64,000 nt of DNA from Flavobacteriales bacterium (GTDB lineage Bacteria > Bacteroidota > Bacteroidia > Flavobacteriales > Flavobacteriaceae), in contig JABMNH010000016.1 of NCBI GenBank assembly GCA_013205245.1, positions 1 to 64,000 on the forward strand, in the 5' to 3' direction. Each line of letters opens with the position of its first letter. Position 1 is the stretch's first letter. The notes beneath the pieces were generated by a model, which saw only the letters and a program-made list of their open reading frames with translations, was not told the DNA's origin and ran no database searches. The position numbers and the translations under genes were made by a program. Shown one piece after another: positions 26,823 to 36,623 of this stretch.

Positions 26823-28469
26823 ATGAAATCTCATAATTTCAGAATTGGCATTATTTTTTTATTGATTTTCAGCATTTTTTCTTGTGCTAGAAGAGGGCGT
26901 CCAACAGGTGGGCCAAAAGATGAAGCTGCACCAATAATGGTAACAGCAGAACCCGCTTTTGAAACGGTAAATTTTAAGGCTAAAAAAATTAATATAAATT
27001 TTGATGAGTTTATTAAACTTAAAGATGTTGGCAAACAACTTATAGTTTCACCTCCTTTAAAATACAAACCTGTTGTTACTCCTTTAGGAACAGCAAGTAA
27101 AACACTTAAAATAGAACTGCTAGACACACTTAAAGCAGAGACAACTTATATTTTTAATTTTGGCACGAGCGTACAAGACAACAATGAAGGCAATGTGTTG
27201 TACAATTTTAAATATGTGATGTCTACGGGCAGTTATATCGATTCTCTTAAAATTAATGGAAAAATAAAAGACGCTTTAAGCAATGTGGTTGATAAAGATG
27301 TGGCTATTCTATTGTATAAACTAGATACAGCTTATAACGATTCTATTATTTACAAAGGTTTGCCAAATTATATAGCCAATTCATTAGATACAGTTGTGTG
27401 GGAAATGACCAATATAAAGGAAGGGAAATATTTATTAGCGGCATTAAAACAAAAAAATTACAATTATAAATTTAATCCTAAAACAGATAAAATCGCCTTT
27501 TATAAAGACACCATTCATATCACACCAGATTCTATTAAAACAGTTTCTGATTCACTTTCGACTTTAGCTCTTAAATCTTACGAATTATCTCTTTTTAAAG
27601 AAATTGTAGATTATAAATTAGCACGTCCTTCTGAAGTCGCTATTCAACACATTGTTTTTGGTTATGAAGGTCATGCCAAAGATTTAAAAGTAGAGTTGTT
27701 ATCTGACGTTCCTAAAGACTTTAAATCAGTTCAAGCTTTTGAGATAGATAAAGACACTTTAAACTATTGGTTCAACACACCCAATTTAGATTCGCTGCAA
27801 TTTAAAGTAAGCAACAATACTTTTATTGATACTGTAACCGTAAAATTACGTGCCAAAGAATTCGATTCATTGAAAGTTGGCAGCAATTCAAAAGCGCTTC
27901 TTAATTTTAGAGATGATTTTAAATTGGTGACAAATCAACCCATTACAGAGGTAGATACTTCAAAAATAGTTTTTATTGATAGAGACTCACTTAAAATACC
28001 TTATACCACTAAGATATCAGATTTAAAAAAAGAACTGATATTTAAATTCAATAAAACAGAAAATAATGCCTACAAATTAGTGTTGTTGCCTAAGGCTATA
28101 ACAACTTTTTTTGAAAGCTCTAAAGATACCATCCGTTATAGATTTGCCACTAAAAAGCTCATTGATTATGGCAGTATTTCTCTAAACCTTAACGGTGCCA
28201 AATCATATCCTATAATGCTACAATTGACCGATAAAAATAACAAGGTCATACAGACAAAACATCTAAACAATCCACAAGATGTTATTTTTGATATGATTGA
28301 CCCAGCCGTATATTTTGTGCGTGCTATTTACGATGACAATAAAAATGGCATTTGGGACACCGGCAGTTTTAAAAACAGAATACAACCAGAAACCGTTATT
28401 TATTTTCCAAAAGGAATTGACGTTCGTGCCAATTGGATAGTTAACGAAGTGTTTAATATTTCTAAATAA
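26823..28469 (+). CDS. Ig-like domain lipoprotein (Bacteroidota family)
   Basis: Lipoprotein signal peptide MKSHNFRIGIIFLLIFSIFSC, with the lipobox cysteine followed by ARRGRPTGGPKDEAAP. A Big_5-type Ig-like domain follows (PAFETVNFKAKKININFDEFIKLKD), and the tail ends with IYDDNKNGIWDTGSF. This arrangement (C-x-TGGPKDE.. then Ig-like) is one conserved Bacteroidota family of unknown function, often essential-gene neighbours. ATG 26823 gives the proper signal peptide; the earlier ATG 26805 does not. Confidence 0.82.
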   Translation: MKSHNFRIGIIFLLIFSIFSCARRGRPTGGPKDEAAPIMVTAEPAFETVNFKAKKININFDEFIKLKDVGKQLIVSPPLKYKPVVTPLGTASKTLKIELLDTLKAETTYIFNFGTSVQDNNEGNVLYNFKYVMSTGSYIDSLKINGKIKDALSNVVDKDVAILLYKLDTAYNDSIIYKGLPNYIANSLDTVVWEMTNIKEGKYLLAALKQKNYNYKFNPKTDKIAFYKDTIHITPDSIKTVSDSLSTLALKSYELSLFKEIVDYKLARPSEVAIQHIVFGYEGHAKDLKVELLSDVPKDFKSVQAFEIDKDTLNYWFNTPNLDSLQFKVSNNTFIDTVTVKLRAKEFDSLKVGSNSKALLNFRDDFKLVTNQPITEVDTSKIVFIDRDSLKIPYTTKISDLKKELIFKFNKTENNAYKLVLLPKAITTFFESSKDTIRYRFATKKLIDYGSISLNLNGAKSYPIMLQLTDKNNKVIQTKHLNNPQDVIFDMIDPAVYFVRAIYDDNKNGIWDTGSFKNRIQPETVIYFPKGIDVRANWIVNEVFNISK

Positions 28470-28531
28470 AGAGAAAGTGTAACACAGCTTACTTAACAAA
28501 TAATTATTTTTTTACTCTTGTTTTAAGTTGC

Positions 28532-28539
28532 TATATTTG
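28532..28539 (+). promoter_or_regulatory. Putative -10 box of the Mrp gene
   Basis: TATATTTG lies 31 bases before the ATG of the Mrp-like gene. Only a TTG too close (11 bases) is seen upstream, so the -33 element is weak or absent. Confidence 0.45.
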
Positions 28540-28570
28540 TTGTTTAGAATGAATATAATTAAGAATACTT

Positions 28571-29698
28571 ATGCAATATAAAAAACAAGATATATTAGAT
28601 GCCTTAGATACTATTACAGAACCGGGTACAGGCAAAAGTTTGGTCGAAAGCAATGCTGTTAAAAATGTGGTCATTTTTGGCAAAGAAGTGATAGTAGATG
28701 TGACCATTTCCAATCCTACTTTACAAGCAAAAAAGAAAACTGAAGTCGAAATAATGAAAGTGATTCACGACAAAGTGTATCAAAAATTAGATGTAAAAGT
28801 AAATGTAAAGGCTGTTGTTCCAGAAAAAACAGAACCTCAGAAAAAAGAGAGTCCTTTGCCAAATATTAAAAATATTGTAGCCGTAGCTTCTGGAAAAGGA
28901 GGTGTAGGTAAATCTACAATTACGGCAAATTTGGCTGTTTCATTATCAAAAATGGGATTTAAAGTAGGTATTTTAGATGCCGATGTTTATGGACCATCAA
29001 TACCTATGATGTTTGATGTGCCTTCTGCAAAACCACTTTCTGTGATGGAAGGTGGCCATTCTAAAATGAAACCTATAGAAAGTTATGGCATAAAAATACT
29101 ATCTCTTGGATTTTTTACCGATGCCAATCAAGCGGTTATTTGGCGTGGTGCTATGGCTTCAAAAGCACTAAACCAATTGTTGTTTGATGCCGCTTGGGGC
29201 GAACTCGACTTCTTGTTAATAGATTTACCTCCAGGTACAGGCGACATCCATTTGTCAATTGTACAAACCATTCCGGTTACAGGCGCTGTTATTGTTAGCA
29301 CACCACAAAATATCGCTTTAGCGGATGCCAGAAAAGGTATTGCGATGTTTAAACAAGAAAATATCAACGTACCCGTTTTAGGATTGGTCGAGAACATGAG
29401 CTATTTCACACCAGATGATTTGCCAGAAAATAAATATTATATTTTTGGAAAAGATGGCGCCAAACATTTAGCCGAAGACGAAGAAACAAGATTTTTAGGA
29501 GAAATTCCGTTGGTGCAAAGTATTCGCGAATCTGGCGATGTGGGCCATCCGATAAGTTTACAAGAAAACACTATTTTAGAAGCGGCATTTAAAACCATTG
29601 CTAAAAATGTGGTAGAAGAGTTGATAAAACGCAATGACGATTTGCCACCAACCGAAATTGTAAGAATATCGGCTATGGCAGGTTGTGCTACCAAGTAA
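28571..29698 (+). CDS. Mrp/NBP35-family iron-sulfur cluster carrier ATPase
   Basis: Carries Fe-S clusters to apoproteins. An N-terminal MIP18/DUF59 domain (about 1-85) is followed by the deviant Walker A VASGKGGVGKSTITANLAV, GILDADVYGPSIPMMFD, the switch region DFLLIDLPPGTGDIHLS and ENMSYF. In many members the last is followed by a CxxC, here replaced by TPDDLPENK as is usual in Bacteroidota. Length of 375 is complete. It is followed 11 bases later by a NifU-like gene, which supports an Fe-S role. Confidence 0.92.
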   Translation: MQYKKQDILDALDTITEPGTGKSLVESNAVKNVVIFGKEVIVDVTISNPTLQAKKKTEVEIMKVIHDKVYQKLDVKVNVKAVVPEKTEPQKKESPLPNIKNIVAVASGKGGVGKSTITANLAVSLSKMGFKVGILDADVYGPSIPMMFDVPSAKPLSVMEGGHSKMKPIESYGIKILSLGFFTDANQAVIWRGAMASKALNQLLFDAAWGELDFLLIDLPPGTGDIHLSIVQTIPVTGAVIVSTPQNIALADARKGIAMFKQENINVPVLGLVENMSYFTPDDLPENKYYIFGKDGAKHLAEDEETRFLGEIPLVQSIRESGDVGHPISLQENTILEAAFKTIAKNVVEELIKRNDDLPPTEIVRISAMAGCATK

Positions 29699-29709
29699 AA
29701 TATATTTTA

Positions 29710-29946
29710 ATGACAGCACAACAAATACATGATAAAGTTGAAGAAGCCCTTGAAGAAATTAGACCTTTTTTAATTTCTGATGGGGGTAATATTAGTCTTG
29801 TAGCTATTGAAGGTAATACGGTTAAAGTAAAACTAGAAGGCACTTGTATAGATTGTACTGTGAATCAAATGACATTAAAAAATGGTGTTGAAGCCACCAT
29901 TAAAAAATATGTACCTCATATATCGGCAGTTATCGAAGTAAAATAA
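29710..29946 (+). CDS. NifU C-terminal-domain iron-sulfur scaffold
   Basis: Short protein of 78 residues (MTAQQIHDKVEEALEEIRPFLISDGGNISLVAIEGN..). It has the NifU/NfuA core including LEGTCIDCTVNQMTLKNGVE, where CxxC is the Fe-S ligand pair. It probably assembles or passes clusters together with the Mrp-like protein directly upstream. ATG 29710 is used; the ORF track start at 29683 lies inside the mrp coding region. Confidence 0.92.
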   Translation: MTAQQIHDKVEEALEEIRPFLISDGGNISLVAIEGNTVKVKLEGTCIDCTVNQMTLKNGVEATIKKYVPHISAVIEVK

Positions 29947-30114
29947 AACAATCAATTATTAGTTATATTTGTTAAAAAGAAAACCAATACATAGAGAATT
30001 TATATTTTTAGGCTTATTGGCCTTGTTAAAATTCTATATAAAACGGAATCCGGAATAAGAAGTAGTTTTTATTTTTTATACTTTAGATTTATTAATTTCT
30101 TAAAACAAAAAACG
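29947..30114 (+). promoter_or_regulatory. Leader region of the tyrosine-catabolic genes
   Basis: This 168-base gap carries a TATATTTG box at 29964-29971, which would give a leader of about 135 bases before hmgA. It also carries an imperfect inverted repeat (GAATTT..AGGC-TTATTG-GCCT..AAATTC, about 29995-30034). A closer box is not obvious. A regulatory role is possible but not shown. Confidence 0.35.
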
Positions 30115-31275
30115 ATGCCTAGATATCATACCTTAGGTAAAATTCCACCTAAACGCCATACCGTTTTTAAAAATAACAAAGGCGATTTTTATTACGAAGA
30201 ACTTTTTGGAACCGTTGGTTTTGATGGCATGTCGTCATTATTGTATCACACGCAAAGACCGACACAAGTAAAAGATATTTTAGAGTCTTACGATGTAACG
30301 CCTAAAATAGCCGTGGCTAAAAACATGAAATCTTTAAGCCTTAACGGATTTAAAGTACCCGCTAAAGCCGATTTTTTAGAAAGCCGTCATGCTGTTTTAG
30401 TCAACAGTGATTGTCAGATAATTTTGGCTGCACCAAAAAAATCATTAACCGATTATTTTTATAAAAACACCGATTCAGACGAGGTGATTTTCATCCATAA
30501 AGGCACAGGTAAACTGCGTACTTTTTTAGGGAATATCGATTTTAAATACGGCGACTATTTGGTTATTCCACGTGGTATGATTTACCAAATTGACTTTGAT
30601 ACAGAAGATAATCGTTTGTTTATAGTAGAATCTAAAAGTCCAGTTTATACGCCTAAAAACTATCGCAATTGGTTTGGGCAACATTTAGAACATGCGCCTT
30701 TTTGCGAGCGCGATATGCATCCGCCAAGTGCCTTAGAAACCTTTAATCAGAAAGGAGATTTTTTATTAAAAGTTAAAAAGCAAGATGCCATGCATCAATA
30801 TGTTTATGCCTATCATCCGTTTAGCGTGGTTGGATGGGATGGTTATAACTATCCTTATAAATTTTCTATTCACGATTTCGAACCGATAACAGGACGTGTT
30901 CATTTGCCACCGCCCATTCATCAAACTTTTGAAGCGGCTGGATTCGTGATTTGTTCTTTTGTACCTCGTTTATACGATTACCATCCAGATGCAATTCCTG
31001 CACCTTACAATCATAGCAATATAGATTCCGATGAGGTTTTGTATTATGTAGATGGCGATTTTATGAGTCGGAATAATATAGAAAAAGGACAAATAACATT
31101 ACATCCGGCGGGTATTCCGCACGGACCACATCCTGGTGCTATGGAACGCAGTATCGGCAAAAAAGAAACCCAAGAACTGGCTGTAATGGTTGATACTTTT
31201 AAACCTTTAATGATGACAGAGACGGCTGTACAAATTCAAAATGAAGATTATTATAAGTCTTGGTTGGAAGATTAA
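30115..31275 (+). CDS. hmgA: Homogentisate 1,2-dioxygenase
   Basis: Opens the ring of homogentisate in tyrosine and phenylalanine breakdown. The cupin-type iron site is visible in the second half: APYNHSNIDSDEVLYYVDGDF supplies His and Glu, and ITLHPAGIPHGPHPG supplies the third ligand region. The N-terminal cupin contains DEVIFIHKGTGKLRTFLGNIDFKYGDYLVIPRG. At 386 residues it is shorter than the eukaryotic enzyme, normal for the bacterial branch. It is followed 74 bases later by hppD, which makes its substrate. Confidence 0.93.
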   Translation: MPRYHTLGKIPPKRHTVFKNNKGDFYYEELFGTVGFDGMSSLLYHTQRPTQVKDILESYDVTPKIAVAKNMKSLSLNGFKVPAKADFLESRHAVLVNSDCQIILAAPKKSLTDYFYKNTDSDEVIFIHKGTGKLRTFLGNIDFKYGDYLVIPRGMIYQIDFDTEDNRLFIVESKSPVYTPKNYRNWFGQHLEHAPFCERDMHPPSALETFNQKGDFLLKVKKQDAMHQYVYAYHPFSVVGWDGYNYPYKFSIHDFEPITGRVHLPPPIHQTFEAAGFVICSFVPRLYDYHPDAIPAPYNHSNIDSDEVLYYVDGDFMSRNNIEKGQITLHPAGIPHGPHPGAMERSIGKKETQELAVMVDTFKPLMMTETAVQIQNEDYYKSWLED

Positions 31276-31349
31276 TCAGATAATATAAAATAAAAATAAT
31301 TTTTAATTGGCTTATTTTAGAATTGGCTAATTATCTAATTTAATACACA

Positions 31350-32507
31350 ATGAGTAAATTAAAAAACGTAGAATACGGATTAGAAAAAATATTTGAAGGG
31401 GCACAAGATTTCTTACCTCTTTTAGGGACAGATTATGTTGAGTTCTATGTAGGTAATGCCAAGCAGTCTGCCCACTTTTATAAAACGGCTTTTGGATTTC
31501 AATCGCATGCCTATAAAGGTTTAGAAACGGGCTGTAAAGATTATGCCTCTTATGTGTTAACTCAAGATAAAATTAAATTGGTTTTAACAACACCTTTACA
31601 TTCTAATTCACCAATAAATGATCATTTAGCAAAACACGGTGATGGTGTAAAAGTCATTGCTTTGTGGGTAGAAGATGCCACTAAAGCTTGGGAGGAAACC
31701 ACTAAACGAGACGCTAAATCATTTATGAAACCAACTGTAGAAAAAGATAGTGATGGCGAGGTTGTCCGATCTGGAATTCACACTTACGGTGATGTTGTTC
31801 ATATTTTTGTAGAGCGCAAAAATTATAAAGGACAATTTTTACCGGGTTATAAAAAATGGGAATCAGATTATAATCCAACATCGGTAGGTTTAAAATTTAT
31901 TGACCACATGGTAGGAAACGTAGGTTGGGGAGAAATGGACCTTTGGGTTAAGTGGTATGAAGATGTGATGGGATTTGTTAACTTTTTATCATTCGACGAT
32001 AAACAAATTCACACAGAATACTCCGCTTTAATGAGTAAGGTGATGAGCAACGGAAACGGGCGCATAAAATTTCCAATTAATGAGCCCGCAAAAGCTGCCA
32101 AAAAATCGCAGATTGAAGAATATTTAGATTTTTATGAAGATTCTGGAGCGCAACATATTGCTGTTGCAACCGATGATATTATAGAAACCGTAAAACAATT
32201 AAGAGAAAGAGGCGTTGAGTTTTTACCTGCACCTCCAAAAGCATATTACGATGATATTCCTAACCGACTTGGTGTACATATGAAAATAATGCACGAAGAT
32301 ATAGATGCTTTAAGACGTTTATCAATATTGGTAGATGCCGATGAGGAAGGCTATTTATTGCAAATCTTTACCAAACCTGTAGAAGATAGGCCTACATTAT
32401 TTTTTGAAATTATTCAAAGAATGGGGGCTAAAGGATTTGGCGCAGGTAATTTTAAAGCCTTGTTTGAATCTATAGAAAGAGAGCAAGAATTGCGCGGGAC
32501 GTTGTAA
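31350..32507 (+). CDS. hppD: 4-hydroxyphenylpyruvate dioxygenase
   Basis: Converts 4-hydroxyphenylpyruvate to homogentisate. Two glyoxalase-like halves are present: DYVEFYVGNAKQSAHFYKTAFGFQ at about 25 and FIDHMVGNVGWGEMDLWVKWYEDVMGF at about 188. Iron ligands are His in FIDHMVGNV, His in AQHIAVATDDI and Glu in LFFEIIQR. The C-terminal helix (GAGNFKALFESIEREQELRGTL) that gates the active site is complete. With hmgA it forms a two-gene tyrosine degradation unit ending at a hairpin terminator. Confidence 0.95.
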   Translation: MSKLKNVEYGLEKIFEGAQDFLPLLGTDYVEFYVGNAKQSAHFYKTAFGFQSHAYKGLETGCKDYASYVLTQDKIKLVLTTPLHSNSPINDHLAKHGDGVKVIALWVEDATKAWEETTKRDAKSFMKPTVEKDSDGEVVRSGIHTYGDVVHIFVERKNYKGQFLPGYKKWESDYNPTSVGLKFIDHMVGNVGWGEMDLWVKWYEDVMGFVNFLSFDDKQIHTEYSALMSKVMSNGNGRIKFPINEPAKAAKKSQIEEYLDFYEDSGAQHIAVATDDIIETVKQLRERGVEFLPAPPKAYYDDIPNRLGVHMKIMHEDIDALRRLSILVDADEEGYLLQIFTKPVEDRPTLFFEIIQRMGAKGFGAGNFKALFESIEREQELRGTL

Positions 32508-32516
32508 CTAATTTTA

Positions 32517-32555
32517 TGTCATCCTGAGAGCCCCGATTATTCGGGAGAAGGGTAT
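32517..32555. repeat. Degenerate intergenic palindromic repeat
   Basis: TGTCATCCTGAGAG-CCCCGATTATTCGGGAG-AAGGGT belongs to the 'TGTCAyCCTGAG..GAAGGGT' repeat family also seen at 58901-58930. Its centre is the small hairpin CCCGA/TCGGG. Confidence 0.6.
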
Positions 32556-32569
32556 AAAAAAATAGGTTA

Positions 32570-32610
32570 AGAAAACCACAAAGTCATTTAACTTTGCGGT
32601 TTTCTTTTTT
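32570..32610 (+). terminator. hppD terminator
   Basis: AGAAAACCACAAAGT-CATTTA-ACTTTGCGGTTTTCT is a 15-bp stem with one A-C mismatch, followed by TTTTT. Confidence 0.85.
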
Positions 32611-32684
32611 ACAAACCCAAATCTTTTAATATCAAAGGCTTAATACTTCAATAATTTTCATACTTTTATACAAAGCTTAAAAGT

Positions 32685-34223
32685 ATGCTCGCAAAAGTTT
32701 ATGGCGGCGCGGTTTTTGGCGTCGAGGCAACCACCATCACGGTCGAAGTAAATATTGATAAAGGCATTGGCTACCATCTTGTCGGTTTGCCCGATAACGC
32801 TATTAAAGAGAGCAGTTATCGTATTTCTGCAGCTTTAAAAAACAATGGCTATGTATTCCCTGGTAAAAAAATCACCATCAATATGGCGCCAGCCGATTTA
32901 CGCAAAGAAGGCTCGGCATACGATTTAACTTTGGCTGTGGGAATTTTATCGGCTTCAAGCCAGATAAAAGCAGACAATCTCGATAAATATATTATTATGG
33001 GTGAGTTGTCTCTTGACGGAGGTCTGCAACCTTTTAAAGGTGCTTTGCCTATGGCTATAAAAGCGCGAGACGATGGGTTTAAAGGTTTTATTTTGCCCAA
33101 ACAAAACGCTATGGAAGCTGCCATTGTTGATAAATTAGAAATTTATGCTGTAGAAAACATCAATGAAGTGATTTCCTTTTTTAAGGACCCAACATCTTTA
33201 AAACCTTTAGTCGTCGATACCCGAAAGCAGTTTTATGAAAATTTAGAACATCCCGAATTCGATTTCTCTGATGTCAAAGGACAAGAATCTATAAAACGCT
33301 GTATGGAAATCGCAGCAGCAGGTGGGCATAATGTTATTTTAATTGGCCCTCCCGGAAGTGGAAAAACAATGTTGGCAAAACGATTGCCTACTATTTTACC
33401 GCCTATGACGCTTCAAGAGGCTTTAGAAACCACAAAGATTCATTCGGTTGTGGGACGCGTCAAAGAAAATGTGGGATTGATGAGTCAGCGGCCATTTAGA
33501 TCGCCCCACCATACAATTTCTGATGTAGCTCTCGTTGGCGGTGGTGCCTATCCACAACCCGGAGAAATTTCCTTATCGCATAATGGCGTATTGTTTTTAG
33601 ATGAGTTACCTGAATTTAAACGGACAGTTTTAGAAGTAATGCGACAACCTTTAGAAGACCGTGAGGTCACTATTTCGCGTGCAAAATTTACGGTTACTTA
33701 TCCGTGCAGTATTATGTTGGTGGCAAGTATGAATCCGAGTCCGAGTGGTTATTTTGCCGATGATGAAAAAGCCTTGTCAACATCACCACAAGAAATGCAA
33801 CGCTATTTAAGTAAAATATCTGGACCACTATTAGATCGCATAGATATTCATATAGAAGTGCAGCCCGTTCCGTTTGAAAAACTATCCGAAGAGCGGAAAG
33901 GAGAATCGAGTAAAATCATTAGAGATCGCGTAATTAAAGCCAGAGAAATACAAACTGAACGTTTTAAAGCAAACAAAAATGTGCATTATAATGCGCAGAT
34001 GAGCGTTAAGCAAATTCGCAAGTATTGTGCTTTAGATGCCGAAAGTATGAATTTACTAAAAATAGCCATGGAGCGTTTGGGTTTGTCGGCCAGAGCTTAT
34101 GACCGTATTTTAAAAGTATCGCGTAGTATTGCCGATTTAGAAGCCTCAGAAATTATTACACCAGATCATATTTCGGAAGCTATTCAATACCGCAGTTTGG
34201 ATAGAGAAGGGTGGTTGGGGTAA
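32685..34223 (+). CDS. YifB/ComM-family Mg-chelatase-like AAA ATPase
   Basis: Hexameric helicase-type ATPase; ComM homologues promote branch migration during natural transformation. A Lon-like N-terminal domain ([47 protein letters not shown]) is followed by Walker [16 protein letters not shown], the [17 protein letters not shown] segment, Walker [14 protein letters not shown] and a C-terminal lid ([19 protein letters not shown]). All 512 residues are present. With comF in the same window it hints at, but does not prove, a transformation system. Confidence 0.92.
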   Translation: MLAKVYGGAVFGVEATTITVEVNIDKGIGYHLVGLPDNAIKESSYRISAALKNNGYVFPGKKITINMAPADLRKEGSAYDLTLAVGILSASSQIKADNLDKYIIMGELSLDGGLQPFKGALPMAIKARDDGFKGFILPKQNAMEAAIVDKLEIYAVENINEVISFFKDPTSLKPLVVDTRKQFYENLEHPEFDFSDVKGQESIKRCMEIAAAGGHNVILIGPPGSGKTMLAKRLPTILPPMTLQEALETTKIHSVVGRVKENVGLMSQRPFRSPHHTISDVALVGGGAYPQPGEISLSHNGVLFLDELPEFKRTVLEVMRQPLEDREVTISRAKFTVTYPCSIMLVASMNPSPSGYFADDEKALSTSPQEMQRYLSKISGPLLDRIDIHIEVQPVPFEKLSEERKGESSKIIRDRVIKAREIQTERFKANKNVHYNAQMSVKQIRKYCALDAESMNLLKIAMERLGLSARAYDRILKVSRSIADLEASEIITPDHISEAIQYRSLDREGWLG

Positions 34224-34289
34224 AATAAGTTAAAGGAGCAATGTGGTGTTTTGAAAAAAAATACCTTTGTAATACTGTTTAAATTTCTT

Positions 34290-34901
34290 TTATTTTGAAA
34301 CGTTAACAGAGGCTTCAATTAATACATCATCCCACGTTTTACTAATGCCATCTTTGCCTTTATGTTGGTCAAAACAGGCTTTTATTAATGATTCAAACGC
34401 ATCTCCAATATTCCAATCTGGTAAAGACATTACGCCTTTAAAATTGATGGTATTCCCATCGGATGTGAAAGTTAGGGGAAGACTTTTTGTTACACCATTC
34501 ATTACAACCTCAAGAGAACCCATATTATCTCCATCTACTTGAATAGTACCAGTTAGCAAACTGGTACTTGCCATAACGCCAAAAAATAATTTTTTTAGTT
34601 TACCGTCGCGTTCTTCGTTTTTGCTAAAAATACTGCTTACGGGAATGCTAAATTCTAAATTATTTAATGCCGATTGAGGTGTTTTACCCCCAACTGATTT
34701 AGTGATGTTAACAATATTAAAAACGCCGCTAACGGGTAATTTATCAGTAGTTTTATAAGCGGTCCATTTTACAGTTGCTGTAGAATCTACAACTTTGTAA
34801 ATACCCTCAACAGATTTAGTTTTATCCTTTTGAGATTTTTTACAAGCTTCAAAACTAAATAATATGAAAAAGCTTAAGATAAATATGATTCCTTTTCTCA
34901 T
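34290..34901 (-). CDS. YceI-family lipoprotein
   Basis: Lipoprotein signal (MRKGIIFILSFFILFSFEAC) followed by a YceI-like lipocalin-type fold: GIYKVVDSTATVKWTAYKTTDKLPVSGVFN, LEFSIPVSSIFSKNEERDGKLKKLFF and INFKGVMSLPDWNIGDAFESL. YceI relatives bind polyisoprenoids in the periplasm; the ligand here is unknown. The predicted protein would be anchored to a membrane by lipid. It starts eight bases from the ACBP gene end, continuing a minus-strand run. Confidence 0.87.
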   Translation of the reverse strand: MRKGIIFILSFFILFSFEACKKSQKDKTKSVEGIYKVVDSTATVKWTAYKTTDKLPVSGVFNIVNITKSVGGKTPQSALNNLEFSIPVSSIFSKNEERDGKLKKLFFGVMASTSLLTGTIQVDGDNMGSLEVVMNGVTKSLPLTFTSDGNTINFKGVMSLPDWNIGDAFESLIKACFDQHKGKDGISKTWDDVLIEASVNVSK

Positions 34902-34908
34902 TGTGTTT

Positions 34909-35187
34909 TTATTCTATTTTTTCTTTAGTTATGGCTTCTACAATGTTTATGTATTCTTCTTTAGATTCTTTTATAGATACACCTTTAAGTTGCATCCAAG
35001 CATTAAATTTAAAAGCATTTCTCACATCTCTTTCATGCGATTTACTTGAAAATCTAGGACTGTCTTTAGTGGCCAATTTGTAATAGGCATATAAACGCAA
35101 CATAATGTCTGGTGGTAAATCGCTTTGATCAATTTTTGAAGCTTTTTGATAAGCAATTTCAAACCTTTCTTTTAGACTTTTCATCAA
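34909..35187 (-). CDS. Acyl-CoA-binding protein
   Basis: Small four-helix protein of 92 residues. The ACBP pattern is clear: FEIAYQKASKI..LPPDIMLRLYAYYKLATKDSP, then NAFKFNAWMQLKGVSIKESKEEYINIV, with the Y..YK, K and W positions that grip the acyl-CoA. ACBPs are mainly eukaryotic but occur in Bacteroidota. Its start overlaps the stop of psd by four bases, tying it to phospholipid synthesis (psd, cdsA). Confidence 0.93.
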   Translation of the reverse strand: MMKSLKERFEIAYQKASKIDQSDLPPDIMLRLYAYYKLATKDSPRFSSKSHERDVRNAFKFNAWMQLKGVSIKESKEEYINIVEAITKEKIE

Positions 35188-35834
35188 ATACTGGCAATTA
35201 TAGTTTCGCCACCAACAGCTTTGTCGTTTAAAGAAACATTAATTTTCATGTCCAAAGGTAAAAAAATATCGATACGCGATCCAAATTTAATAAATCCGGC
35301 ATCTTCACCTTGTACGACGGGCATGTCAACTTTGGCGTAATTTACGATGCGCCTAGCTACAGCACCTGCTATTTGGCGGTATAAAATTGAGCCAACTGTT
35401 TTATTTTCAACCACAATTGTGGTGCGTTCGTTTTCTGTAGAAGATTTGGGATGCCAAGCTACCAAGTATTTTCCTGGGTGGTATTTACTGTATTTCACTT
35501 TGCCTCCTGCCGGATATCTGGTTACGTGAACATTTAAAGGCGACATAAATATGGATATTTGACGTCTTTTATCTTTAAAATATTCTGGTTCAAAAACTTC
35601 TTCAATCACAACTATTTTGCCATCCGCTGGAGCGATAATTTGAGAATCGTTTAAAAGTGTATTTCTGTTGGGATTTCTAAAAAATTGAAGTACTAATAAA
35701 AAACAAATCAGCACAAAAACTTCAGTAATTTTTAAGATTAATAGATTGCTTATAAAGTTATCGGCTAACAGAATGCTTGCTACGGTTAACATTCCTGCGA
35801 TACTGATAATTTTAAATCCTTCTTTGTGAAACAT
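35184..35834 (-). CDS. psd: Phosphatidylserine decarboxylase
   Basis: Makes phosphatidylethanolamine. Two N-terminal hydrophobic helices are followed by the catalytic domain (RQISIFMSPLNVHVTRYPAGGKV, YLVAWHPKSSTENERT). The self-cleavage site that yields the pyruvoyl cofactor is FGS (G185-S186 in FIKFGSRIDIF). At 216 residues it is the short, archaeal-like form usual in this phylum. It overlaps the ACBP gene and sits six bases downstream of cdsA. Confidence 0.94.
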   Translation of the reverse strand: MFHKEGFKIISIAGMLTVASILLADNFISNLLILKITEVFVLICFLLVLQFFRNPNRNTLLNDSQIIAPADGKIVVIEEVFEPEYFKDKRRQISIFMSPLNVHVTRYPAGGKVKYSKYHPGKYLVAWHPKSSTENERTTIVVENKTVGSILYRQIAGAVARRIVNYAKVDMPVVQGEDAGFIKFGSRIDIFLPLDMKINVSLNDKAVGGETIIASI

Positions 35835-35840
35835 GAGTTA

Positions 35841-36620
35841 TTAAACGAGTTGTAAAAATAAGTAAACAAATGGAGCCACCAAAATAAGACTGTCAAGGCG
35901 GTCTAAAAAGCCACCATGGCCAGGTATGACATTAGCGCTGTCTTTAACATTTGCGAGACGTTTGAATTTAGATTCAACCAAATCTCCCATAACGGCAAAA
36001 AGGCCAGTGATATTGGCTAAAATAAACCAATGAAGCATATTCAAATTTGGATAATATATAGAAATGATATACGCCATAATATTTGTGGCTACAATACCAC
36101 CAATAAATCCTTCAATAGTTTTGTTAGGCGAAATACGCTCAATAAGTTTGTGTTTACCAATACTTTTGCCAACAATATATGCAAACGAATCATTGGTCCA
36201 AATAAAAATAAATACTGCAATAATTATTGTTGCATCATAACTACCATGAGAAAATGGAATCCGTAATAATAATCCAAATGGTAAAATAATATATATGGTG
36301 CTTAAGAAAAAGTTACTAATATCTTCTTTCGATATTTTTTCGTTGATAAAATAATTTACAAAAGGAATAACAACACTTATTATAGTAAAGGTGTAAATAA
36401 TATATCCGGGAAGATAATCGGTAAAACTAAAAAACAACAAAATAGCAATGACAAAAATCCATTTTTTAGAGAATTTTATAAGCTTGCTAAATTCTTTTAA
36501 GCATAAAAGCATAATAATAAAAAAGACAACATAAAACGTATGTTTAGAATAATAAGTGCTAGATAATAATGTGGCTGCATATATTAAACCAAAAATAGCA
36601 CGCGTAAAAAATTCTTTCAT
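35841..36620 (-). CDS. cdsA: Phosphatidate cytidylyltransferase
   Basis: Makes CDP-diacylglycerol, the precursor of phosphatidylserine. About seven to eight membrane segments are visible. The C-terminal family signature is complete: ESKFKRLANVKDSANVIPGHGGFLDRLDS. Length of 259 is normal. It lies directly upstream of psd, so the operon supplies two steps of phosphatidylethanolamine synthesis. Confidence 0.95.
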   Translation of the reverse strand: MKEFFTRAIFGLIYAATLLSSTYYSKHTFYVVFFIIMLLCLKEFSKLIKFSKKWIFVIAILLFFSFTDYLPGYIIYTFTIISVVIPFVNYFINEKISKEDISNFFLSTIYIILPFGLLLRIPFSHGSYDATIIIAVFIFIWTNDSFAYIVGKSIGKHKLIERISPNKTIEGFIGGIVATNIMAYIISIYYPNLNMLHWFILANITGLFAVMGDLVESKFKRLANVKDSANVIPGHGGFLDRLDSLILVAPFVYLFLQLV

Positions 36621-36623
36621 ATG

